A DNA stretch of 64,000 nt. Origin: Reticulitermes lucifugus. Taxonomy: Eukaryota; Arthropoda; Insecta; Blattodea; Rhinotermitidae. Shown here piece by piece: positions 21,715 to 42,301 of the stretch (positions are counted from its first letter, which is position 1; each line of letters opens with the position of its first letter). Both the position numbers and the translations under genes were made by a program. The stretch lies in NCBI GenBank assembly GCA_026260175.1, contig JAKCWW010000233.1:68581-132580 (forward strand), read 5' to 3'. The notes below the pieces were generated by a model. The model was given only the letters and a program-made list of their open reading frames with translations. It was not told where the DNA came from and made no database searches.

Positions 21715-24700
21715 TCACTGGACCTTCCAAAGTATCACAGGTGCTATTAACAGTAGAGTACCAGCTGGACTGAAAGCAATACTGAATGCAATATTAATAG
21801 GTGCATCTGCTAGAAATCCATCAGTTGGATCTGGTTCATCTAGGCACTCAAATTCACAGCATCTCTGTCCTGCTCGAAACCTCTTGCAAAACTGTAAAAC
21901 ATGGTTACATATGATGATAAGCAATCATAACTAACTTTGCATCCAACTATATTAGTAGTTATACCATTCACTTTTGCAGGAACTAGATCAATAAAAATTA
22001 TAAAGCATACATATAGAAAATCACATTTAATAAACATGGCTATTGCTGTGAACTAATGGAAAGGGCCCATTAAAAATTCAGTGAGAACAATCTTACAGAA
22101 GGAAGTACATACACATCAACACCATCTGTCACACAGTTAGAGTAACTACATCCTGTATGAGTGAATAAAATAAACTGTTAATGATAAACTGTCTCTTATT
22201 ATACACAGTCTGTAGTTCATTTGGCCCATATCATTGATTAGTATGCAGACCATTGTATGCAACAACAGACAGAGAAGCACTTCCTGCTATTCAAATTTGC
22301 CATCAATTGGGGTCCATGCCTTTTAGATCCTCCTGTATAAATTATGACTTAATTATCATCACATATTTCAAACTTACATGCTGTTAGTGTTGATCATTCT
22401 ATAAAGCCCCTCATAATTGAACACAGTCAGTATAAGAGTATTAAAGTAATAAAAATTATAAGGATGTCATGTTACCATTTAAATGATTACAAAATGATAA
22501 CCTCTAGTCATAACAAAATATGGTGCTGACATATTAAGGAGACATGTGGAAATAGCTGTACAACTATCTTTCAAACACATAAGGAAGATGAGGTTAATGG
22601 AATCAACACACACATCGGCCTTGGCAATTAAGGTTCAGCTAGCCTGAGAAATTATTTTATGGCTCTTCTTAGTACCTACAGGCAAGTAATGGGATAGTAC
22701 CATGAAGCAAGCCACAAACATCCTTGGATCCCTCCTGAGTGAATTATTCTACTGCATCTACATTTGACAGTATATAACTTTAAATATTAAAAACTGTATT
22801 GCAAAACCAAACAGTGCAACAAATAAACATATGGATTAATTCTAAACTTCAAAGTTTCTGTAAACAGACAGCAGCATGATATTTCCTAACAGGTTATAAC
22901 TGTCATGCCATCAATTAAAAATTATGAACAGTTGAGAGCAATTTGTACTTGTAAAGTTTCATTGCCTGAGTTGGCTGCCTCAAAAATTAGCTCGAACTTT
23001 ACTTGGGCAGACCAGAACACAGTTACAGCAAATTAACAGCCTTCATCATGTCTGACATTAGATCAGATAACATAAATGCCTGTATTATGTAAGCTGTCCT
23101 TTAGCTGTCAAGGCTAACAGGAAGTTGTGGGACGTGCCATTTAGTGATATCTGCCTACTGAGAAGTGGTTCAGTGGATTACACACAAATTCTTGTACTGC
23201 CATTAACACTATACTGACAAAAACAGGTGATGCAATTTACATAACCATGTCAAACTACACACAGCGACCCTTTATTTACTTCTTGTTCAATAAAATGTTA
23301 CAATCTTGTATTTTTGTTATGAACAATTTAATAATTCAATTCATTCAAGTTCCCGGATATTATTCAAAAACAACATTGAAAATTATTGTTCCTTTCAACA
23401 AATTTCAGTCCCAACAAGTAAGAAACTCTTTATGTTCCATTCAGAAGAACAGTTCTCAAGGTACAGCTCTTTCAATAACCAAAAGTAGGCTGATGGGGAA
23501 ATTGCACTCTTTCAATACTATACAGCAGGCTGATGTAGCAATAGCACTCTTTCAACACTACAAAGCAGGCTTCTGTAGCAATAGCACTTTTTCAACACAA
23601 AAAAGCAGGATGATGTAGTAATAACCCTCTTTCAATACTATAAAGCAGGCCAATGCAGCAGTAGCACTTGCTAAACTTGTACTTACAACTGCCTCATCAT
23701 GCAACTAAACTATCTCACCGGCCATTCGCACAAATATTCCTCAGCGTCTTCTCCTGGCAATTTCTGACATAATGCATTGAAATGAACCACAATTTCCTCC
23801 TTCATAATCTTACTCTTTTTCAACACTACATAACATCTGCAGCCAAACACATTCATTAAATAACATAAAAATTAACCAATCCTTATTAAAAAAAACATTC
23901 AAAGTGAAGTGCTATACCATATTTTAAAGAAATGTGGAGTAACCCAAACAATCTGCTAGCAAAACTTCACCCTTTTAGGTCCTCTGATAAACAAATTTGT
24001 AAATCTCACATTAAAGTCTCACAATCCTAAAATTGATATACATAAATATAAATTGGTCTCAGACCCACAGCAAGACAAAAATATGTATTAAAATGTAATA
24101 TGTGTGTCTGACTGTCTAATATCTGGTAATAAGGAAGAGTAATGTCTTCTGCCGTGTGTCAACACGTAATTTGGTAAAAGGGTACCTATATTTCAGAGTA
24201 ACATGTTCCCTTCATCTTCAGAGAAGACAAAGCTCTTCAATCTGAAGATGCAGGCGGCAGATTCCTCCCAAGTGTTAGAACATATCTACCAAATTATGTG
24301 GCATCATACCCCAAAAGACAGTAATCTTCAGCTACTGCCATGAGAATCTCACATCTTTCATCTGACACTAATGTTCATGACTATATACCTATCTTGTGTT
24401 GGACAAGCCATCGTTCATTAGTACCCACACCAACCTCAATGCCCAAAGTTACATGGCTTTTCCACTACATCAGACAGCCACAAAGTACAATTTCATGGAC
24501 GAACAGTTGTCTCACTTTCATTAAGTTTCTTCTGCTTTTCAAAAAGATAAAACCAACTATCATCTCAAGAAACATTTTCTAATTGTGTTCATTGCTCTCC
24601 TTCTAAATTTATCTTCATCTTGAAACAAAGATGTCTTCATACTATGGTCATTTCTCATGACACTTTTAGGAGGAACTATTTTTAGCACCAAGTACACTAG

Positions 24701-27700
24701 TACCCATTACCCCGAACATGCAACCAGGTGGCTCAAGAGATTACAGTAAAATATGCACACAATCATTAATTTATTTGCTGACAGCCAGGTATGACTTTGG
24801 TCTGATAAAGCACAAAATGCACATATAAATTTTAATCATAATACTATACGTGCTAAAGTAATTTTCAAGACAGATCAATGCAAATTTTCACGCAAGTCTG
24901 TGTGAAGTAGAAGCTAAACAATTTTGTGCATATTTACAGATAGACATGATGAAACAGGAAGATGTCTGCAAATAACATTTAAAGAAGAAAGCTGTACATT
25001 CAAATTCCTCATTTAATGTGGCTGCTTTTGTTGCAATATAGAGAACAAAGGTGAAATGGTCATTCACTTTTTCCACAGCATCACTGATGTTCTACATGCA
25101 AAACTGGTTCCAAAGATGCCTAAAATCAACCCTCTCCACCACATGTCATACTAAATTTTAAAACAAAACAGGTTTATCTAAATTTGATTTCAGGCTTCCG
25201 CCGCGATGTTGATGCAATCTGTGGTCTTTTGGCCGTGTAATTACCCAAAAGACCACAGATTACATTAGGTTTATCTAAATGTCTGTGACAATTGAGGATT
25301 TATTTTACCAACTTATGCACAATATTACAATAGTGTCATTTACCCCTATACGTATTTCGGCTTATTTTTAGCCATCCTCAGGGGTTCATAGAAATACAGC
25401 ATAGACTATACATCCATTGTACAGGTAGTTACATCCATGTGAGTAAACCAATAAAATATTACTCCGTGGTTTCCAAATGTTCCACTTTGAGCTCTTAAAA
25501 TATATGTACATTAAGATATTAAAATTTCGTTAAAATTGTTACATATTTTAAAAGTTTCAGGAAATTAATGGCAGACTTGTCTTGTATCGCTTCAGTATCG
25601 CGGTGATGCAGTAGGTTTCTGTAGAGATATTAGTTATAATTAGTATCATATTACCCACCTCCAATTCAAGTATTATTTATAATGGAGTATGGATTTTATG
25701 GCGAGACATACCTGTATTATGTAGCGCATGTTACACCTTGTCTGCTGTGTCCGGTGGTTTTGTGGTGACTGGTGTTGATTTTTCTCTGTACCTAGGTCGT
25801 GTTTGTAGGCGCAGAGATATGCGCATGCGTGTGTTGAGTAGTGGGTGTTATGATCTTAAATAAGATGTTTTTCTCCCCTGGTTGCTGTTCCTTGAGCATT
25901 GTTCCATTTTGAAAATATTGATGTATATAGAAGTTTTCTAAAATGTTCATATGCCATCCTTTTCTGCATGTTTTTATTAGTGTCATTGTAGACTGTATTG
26001 GGCCATGTTCATGTTTGTTATTAAGGATGTGCTTGGCGTAAGCAGATTTTGGATCGTTGGTTTTTATGTATCTACAGTGTTCTATATAACGTGTTTTGAG
26101 GTTCGTCCAGTCTGGCCAATATATTGCATATTACAACTATTGCAGCACAGACTATATATACCACTGTTTTCATATATATCTGGTTTCCTATCATGTGCCT
26201 TTAGTATGTTTTGTGTTGTGTTTCTAACTTGGTATGTGATTTGTAGATTGGTGTTTCTGAATATATTGGTTAGTTTTCGTATTATGGGGTTATGGTATTC
26301 AAATATTGCCCACTTTTTGTTTTGCTTTGTCTGTGGGTTGTTTTGTGTTTTGTTTGCAATCTTGTTTTTGATCTGTTTGTTTAGTTTTTCAATGATGTTT
26401 GTGGGATACCCACAAAACCACCGGACAGAGCAGACAAGGCATAACACGCGCTACATAATACAGAAACCTACTGCATCACCGCAATACTGAAGCGATACAA
26501 GACCAGTCTGCCATTAATTTCCTGAAACTTTTAAAATATGTAACAATTTTAACGAAATTTTAATATCTTAATGTACATATATTTTAAGAGCTCAAAGTGG
26601 AACTTTTGGAAACCACAGAGTAATATTTTATTGGTTTACTCACATGGATGTAACTACCTATACAATGGATGTATAGTCTATGCTATATTTCTATGACCCC
26701 CTGAGGATGGCTAAAAATAAGCCGAAATACGTATAGGGGTAAATGACACTATTGTAATATTGTGCATAAGTTGGTAAAATAAACCCTCAAAGGCAGACAA
26801 TATATGCGGGAAAACGAAGGTAATGGGAACGATGCAATTAGGTTCCACTGTATATATATATATCTTAACGCCTAACAGGACACAGTTATGCCCATTACAA
26901 TGCAATAACTTCTGTCCAAAACTGAGCTTTTGAAATTTCAGGCCACCAATATTTCAAAACTATCACACTTGACGTGCTAAAAATTGGTATACATACTTAT
27001 ATCAATGACATCTAATAACTGAAATTTTCCTTGAAATTGAGGTCAGGTTGTGAGCTGCAGTGATTTAGCTAATTATGCTTGAGTTTTTTATCATTAAGAT
27101 CTATTCACATTTTCTCTGTACATGCAGGCAGACAGACATGGTGAAGGTAACAGGTGCATGTTTGCAACTGCGCCATTCACTGAGTATAGTGTGTATGTGA
27201 ATAATAGGAGTAGAATGATATGTTTATGATTTCTGTAGCTCACATAGGGTGGATCACAGTAGATAGCCTTACACCACAAAGGCTCACTATGGTAACACAC
27301 ACACAATGAACAAACGCTGGGACCTGGGACGTACAGGAGTCCATGGCTAATTGTATTGCCTTGGAAGTCTGTGCAGTCTTCTTCAAGAGCATCTGCCAAC
27401 ATACCACAACCACAAAACACACTATTTACCACAAACTACTTTATAGATATTTTCAGGCCTTCATTCTGCATTGTGACACCATGTAGTCAGTATCCCTAAA
27501 ACATGGTGTCACAACCACACATAGTCTAGTCACTATATTGACTAGGCTATCCCGGCTCACGAAGACTGACAGGAAAATTAATAACACCGAACTCAATTCA
27601 AGTGTTAAAAATGTGTAATCCTATAAGTCACACAAAACTATTAAAGAAGAGAGAGTTGCTGGTAAGAAATATCTTAAAAATTCCCTCATCATCCAGAGCG

Positions 27701-28212
27701 TTTTATTTAACGATGCTGTAAGTTACTAAGATTACATAATGTCGGTGTTAAATGAAGTGCGAGTACGAAGCTTTGGAGGAAAGACAATGACAGGAGACAA
27801 CAGAAATGCGCCAAGAAAAACACAAACCAGTGCCACTTACTCCACCACAAATCCCACATGGAAGCCTTCGACCGAATCCGGGTCTCCGCAGTAAGTGGCC
27901 GGAAACTGACCGCTTGAACAATGGCACGGCTTTCATCCAAATTCTACCACCAAACAGTCGCTTAACGTTACGATGACATATATTTTTATCAAACGATTGC
28001 ATCGTACTTTCTACTGACGATGAGACTCACCTGCTTGGGCATCTGCCCTAGCCCCTAACCACTTGCTATTGCTACATCCCACATCGCATAAATACCACAC
28101 ATACACATACAATCTTAACTGTTTACGCTACTATATACTTTTCACAACCGTACTCACCTAAGTAACCAACCAAAACTGAAATATTCAGCAAGAACAATTT
28201 TAAAGTGGACAT
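21715..28212 (-). CDS. Small von Willebrand factor C domain protein, secreted or membrane-tethered
   Basis: Three coding exons on the minus strand: 28212-28158 (donor TTAG|gtgagt), 27392-27244 (acceptor ttggcag, donor TAT|gtgagc) and 21891-21715 (acceptor tttacag, stop TGA). Phases join to one frame of 126 residues. Residues 1-18 ([18 protein letters not shown]) form a signal peptide. Residues about 25-87 form one VWC domain with ten cysteines, including the CSLCVC (CxxCxC) and RCCEFEC elements. The C terminus (about 100-126) is hydrophobic, with [20 protein letters not shown] ending in KVQ, and could be a transmembrane anchor or a GPI-attachment signal. VWC domains commonly bind BMP/TGF-beta ligands; whether this one does is unknown. 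I cannot name the orthologue. Intron 2 is 5.35 kb and carries a Penelope-like element. Confidence 0.85.
23465..23670. repeat. Minisatellite, about five 40-bp units
   Basis: Units start with ctctttcaatactata, pass through aaagcaggctgatg and end with tagcaatagca. Five successive units of 39-40 bases are seen with roughly 10-20 percent divergence. It lies in intron 2 of the VWC gene. Confidence 0.75.
24120..24370. repeat. Dispersed repeat family E
   Basis: Contains cttcatcttcagagaagac, caatctgaagatgcaggcgg and catatctaccaaattatgtg followed by ccccaaaagacagtaatcttc. Related phrases occur at about 41480-41950, 50380-50600 and 60340-60490. No coding sequence was recognised. Confidence 0.45.
25170..25280. 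mobile_element. 83-bp insertion with hairpin and 14-bp direct repeats
   Basis: The direct repeat aggtttatctaaat occurs at 25170-25183 and 25267-25280. Between them a 17-base inverted repeat (aatctgtggtcttttgg at 25216-25232; its complement at 25245-25261) encloses a 12-base loop. The arrangement looks like a tiny retro-inserted fragment with a target duplication, lying just left of the Penelope-like element. Confidence 0.5.
25341..25386 (-). ncRNA. Hammerhead ribozyme motif, copy C
   Basis: Minus strand, same strand as the GIY-YIG frame: helix I CCC (25384-25382) with GGG (25346-25344), core CTGAGGA (25381-25375), extra U 25374, helix II GGCT (25373-25370) with AGCC (25362-25359) around AAAAATA, GAAA (25358-25355), helix III TACGTA (25354-25349), TA, cleavage expected after A25347. 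Confidence 0.75.
26082..26447 (-). pseudogene. Penelope-like GIY-YIG endonuclease fragment
   Basis: About 120 codons remain. The region with [20 protein letters not shown] contains the GIY and YIG motifs, a CxxC-type cysteine pair between them and the downstream arginine typical of Penelope-like endonucleases. The Lys/Asn-rich stretch before it corresponds to the linker between reverse transcriptase and endonuclease. The catalytic Glu region and the whole reverse transcriptase are absent. Confidence 0.8.
26695..26741 (+). ncRNA. Hammerhead ribozyme motif, copy D
   Basis: Plus strand: helix I ACCCC (26696-26700) with GGGGT (26736-26740), core CTGAGGA (26701-26707), extra U 26708, helix II GGCT (26709-26712) with AGCC (26720-26723), GAAA (26724-26727), helix III TACGTA (26728-26733), TA, cleavage expected after A26735. 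Mirror copy of motif C with one more helix I pair, so the better preserved of the two. Confidence 0.78.
27494..27557 (-). mobile_element. SINE head fragment (family S)
   Basis: Minus strand GAGCCGGGATAGCCTAGTC followed by AATATAGTGACTAGACTATG is the tRNA-like head of the S family; the rest is absent. It lies in intron 1 of the VWC gene. Confidence 0.6.
27735..27965 (-). repeat. Dispersed repeat family D
   Basis: Minus strand contains a frame with [15 protein letters not shown] and a CGICGG-type phrase that I associate with a dispersed repeat in insect genomes; the segment accacaaatcccacatgga recurs at about 59485 and 61760. It lies in intron 1 of the VWC gene. Confidence 0.45.
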
Positions 28213-28560
28213 ATTTACAGTCGAACCTCTACATTGACATCTTCTTCTACATCTGGCATTCAAACACGATCAATACGTCACCACGTGGCCGACGCCTGCG
28301 AGAAATAATCGTCGCACTGCGTACAATCGAACTACAACACACGAGAGCCCGCAGCAGCGGCGCCACTTGCTTGTATTGTAGTTGCGGTATTCGTGTGCTT
28401 GCATGACCTTCGTTGGCGGTGGGCTTGCACCGTGCCACGGATCACTCATGGGCCACGCAGAATCTGAGACGAAAATATTTGTGGTTATGTTTGAACCGAA
28501 TGGATAGAATTCTGTCAGCATTAATGAACGTTCTGTACTACAAATTTCAACAGCACCTGT
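28213..28560 (-). promoter_or_regulatory. GC-rich leader/promoter of the VWC gene
   Basis: The stretch upstream of the VWC start is distinctly richer in G, C and CpG (especially 28260-28450) than its surroundings, as expected for an insect housekeeping-type promoter and 5' UTR. Open frames occur here but match nothing known to me. Confidence 0.4.
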
Positions 28561-28637
28561 TAATTATTGATCATTGTTTTGTATACTGTTAATTACAATT
28601 TTTTACGTCGTGGAACAGGTTAAAATTGTTCCTCAGC

Positions 28638-28870
28638 CAGTTTATGCAACCGAATGGCCCATTAGCATGTTCGCAAGAACACGCCACTCCTCCCTATCTT
28701 GAGCCACATTAATTACGTACACACACCCTGCCAACATTTTTTCTTGAAGTTCCATTGTAATATCCTCCATCCACACCTAGGTCTTCCCCGCGTCTTCTTG
28801 CAATTTTCCCCACCAAAGCCCTGTCTGCATCCCTTCTTCCACTTACACAAAGTTTTCAGGGAAACAGTAC
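28638..28870 (-). mobile_element. LINE 3'-end relic
   Basis: Shares with the 4.8-kb copy the segments ccattagcatgttcgcaaga, cttgagccacattaatt, ttcttgaagttccattgtaa and ccccaccaaagccctg. Minus orientation; truncated. Confidence 0.55.
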
Positions 28871-28982
28871 TCGGAAGCGATTTCAACGATTATGGAAATA
28901 TGATAAGATTATACATTGTTGTTGGACATTCGAAAAAAGGGACACCTTGGGCAAGTGATTTTGATTGACTATAGTCACTGAT

Positions 28983-29480
28983 TGTGCTATGTATTGTAAA
29001 AATGTAGATTGTAACTTTTGATGGGACCGGTATTTGAGATTGTTCTATGAACCTCGCGTAGTGTAACCAAATATTCAATCTAAAGGAGAACCTGCATTTG
29101 AGATTGTACTGTGAACCTCGCTCAGTGTAACAAAATAATCAAAGTACTGGTCTCTGTGCGGGATCTATATGGCAACGTACTGAAGAGACTTCAACCTTCA
29201 TAGCACTCAATTAGGGCAACTCGCTGCTCTCTGCCAGCTTAACTAGATCTGAACTTGTGTGTATTCTCACATTTTTTTTCTTCGTACGTTCTCTGGACAA
29301 CAACCTTCGAAGGTAGGGGACTTGCGTCAGCCCCAGAAGAAAGCGTTGCAAACGCCGGTACCTTGTTCTCAGCAGTATAATTCTATCAACAATAAAGCCC
29401 CATACTCATATTGGAGTTTTTGACCAAGAACAACCCCAAACTCCCTCACCTACCACTCACCAAGGTTTGGGGATACAACA
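28983..29480 (+). mobile_element. Possible solo LTR
   Basis: The segment starts near tgtgctatg and ends gggatacaaca, has an AATAAA-like signal (caacaataaagcc, about 29389) close to the right end, and contains two tandem copies of a block like ttgagattgttctatgaacctcgc (about 29029 and 29098). There is no internal coding region. No clear target duplication was found, so both limits are approximate. Confidence 0.33.
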
Positions 29481-29595
29481 GTGTGTTTGCATGTAAGATC
29501 AATTTATGGCCCCCGTGTAGAACAGCTTTTCTGTAATCTCTCTTATGTACCAGAGACACATAATCTCAGGTTCTAAGTCACACGGAGTACTAAGT

Positions 29596-29712
29596 TTTAC
29601 ATGGGGGCACCTAATATTTGGGGGTCCTCAGCATGGAACTTGCTTCATGTCAACCTTCTGGTAGCTAAAAGTTTGAAGTGGCTCCTACATTTTTGACAAA
29701 TTTGTAGACTCG
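29596..29712 (+). repeat. Dispersed repeat family C
   Basis: Plus-strand copy with gggtcctcagcatggaactt and tttgaagtggctcctac blocks ending near gtagactcg. Confidence 0.5.
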
Positions 29713-31009
29713 TTTTACACAATTCTACAGGGTTAGGTCTGCGGCCACTATTAAACAGGTGAATAACGTGGCACGTCTGGAGTCAGTAGTATGGCCAATC
29801 AAAGAGAGCGTCTATGCGTTCACCCTCACACAGACATACAGAGGGCATTATTTTGCCAGTAACGTGTACAGAGGGAGATTGTCGTTCCTGCATGAACGGG
29901 TTAGAAAGAACAATGCAGCGAGCGGACTCCTGAGATCCGGGTATCCGCTCCGCGAACGCGTCGTTCACTTGGAACCGGACGGGTTTGAATCGTCCCGTCG
30001 CCTACTTCACTTTTCATAATGTGTGGTACGAAATATCAATTCGTCCACTTAAAGCCGTTTGTTTATCTTCGTCAAAATGCAAATCAGCAACTATCCTTTT
30101 TGTAGATTTTTCAAACAATTCGAATTATGAATTCCAATATTGTCCCACAATAAGATACTGAAAACCACAAAAAAAATGGGCACATCCGCAAAACCAATGA
30201 TACGAACTTCTGACATGTTATGGTGATGTTTCACCACGTGGGAAAGTTACGTATATTGGTAATCGGCGTTGAAGCTGTTTACGGTTTACAAAATTAATTA
30301 ATACACAGCAAACAAATTTTCTTCTCAGAAATATTTAGACGTAGTGGAAGGAGAGTTAGACACACGTAAACAAAATTCGTACTTGAATTAAGATATATCG
30401 TTGGCAGAATTATTGAACTCAAAATGTACGATCTATTTAATATTGAGCGAAAGTATTTACTTTTCGATCAACAAGAAAGAAAAAATGTGCTTTACCTTTG
30501 AATATACAAACTCAAACTTGACGTGATTACCGTTTCATTGTAGGGCCAAAATCTGTATTATCAGCCTTCTAATACAACTTTTTGTAAATAAATTTGAACT
30601 AAGACCATGACTTAGTATTCAATATAAAATTTATAAGACCATGACATTTATAGTCTTTGTTTACGCCAAGTTGTTAATTCTTTATTCATCCCATTATTCA
30701 CAATAGTGGCATTGGGTAAGTCCATAATATCTTATGAATCAATAAAAATAGCTATACTAAATACATTGTGGTTACAGATAGTTTGAATATAACAATGTAT
30801 ATACCATATATATGTCAGAACGACTACAACATTAAAAGTCAGACAATATACTATTATGTACATTTTACAAGAAATTCCGGTACAACTTAAGCTACACTAA
30901 GTCACATAAAATAATGATAAAATAAGATACTTATAAAATACCTACAAAAGTTTCTCAATTAGTAATTCTAAAAACCATTAAAATTATAATATTCTTGAAG
31001 AGAATAAAA

Positions 31010-31412
31010 ATATATTCTGTAAAAGTATCAATTTGAAGCTTTTATAATTATCTACCATTTTTATTCTATCTGTCGAGTTATTAAACAATCTGATACCCAT
31101 ATTTATCACACTTTTTTAATATTGTGTTGTATTGCAACTTTGAACATGTAAGTCACACTTACTCCTTGTATTATGATTGTGAATATCACAATTATTATTG
31201 AGATACTTTTTATTCTTATTTATAAAACTTCTAAAATATAGAGTGATGGCGTTGTTAAAATTTTAAAATCCTTAAAAATCTGTCTACATGATTCATATTT
31301 CTTGACTCCAGCAATAAGTCTGATGACTTTCTTTTGCATACGAAAACCTTACTGCTATCACAGTCAGTCCCCCAGAATGCAATACCGTATTTCATACGAG
31401 TCTGAAAATTAG
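31010..31412 (-). mobile_element. LINE reverse transcriptase C-terminal relic
   Basis: With frame changes, the minus strand reads MKYGIAFWGTDCDSSKVF, then KKVIRLIAGVKKYESCR and TTPSLYILEVL. Further on it reads HNTRSKCDL and NMGIRLFNNSTDRIK. These match the C-terminal region of jockey/CR1-like LINE proteins (YGIxFWG, HNTRxKxDLH, GIxLFNxLP). The frames are broken. It ends about 120 bases before the KATNAL2 start codon, so it may contribute to that promoter or 5' UTR. Confidence 0.75.
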
Positions 31413-31535
31413 TTGGTTGAAGATAATGGCGATTGTTTAAACTTCGTTCAAAATACCGGACAATATAGTTACCATGGTAACCAAGACCAACCTCAAGAAG
31501 TGATTAAACAAGATTGTCATCAATGGAAATTGACT

Positions 31536-42301
<10,766 letters not shown>

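Larger units (their letters stand above)
25292..26790 (-). mobile_element. Penelope-like retroelement with long inverted arms
   Basis: Outer arms 25292-25623 and 26459-26790 are near-identical inverted repeats of 332 bases. The similarity resumes further in: 25709-25762 against 26409-26463, the left copy being interrupted by 85 extra bases. The unique centre carries a minus-strand GIY-YIG endonuclease fragment (26082-26447). Each arm has a hammerhead motif. This matches the Penelope-like layout in which a 5'-truncated inverted copy abuts the main copy. The reverse transcriptase part is missing, so the copy is dead. It lies in intron 2 of the VWC gene. Confidence 0.8.

Noticed and set aside
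26005-26490. 161-codon open frame, plus strand, rich in Phe and Leu
   Set aside because: It is the antisense shadow of the Penelope-like GIY-YIG fragment.
28010-28060. Second donor-like site AAGCAG|gtgagt downstream of the VWC first exon
   Set aside because: No in-frame ATG gives a usable peptide and its phase does not suit the VWC exon; perhaps an alternative leader.
28247-28521. Two minus-strand frames in the GC-rich region before the VWC gene
   Set aside because: Both are explained as 5' leader/promoter; the short frame at 28212-28158 gives the signal peptide with correct phase.
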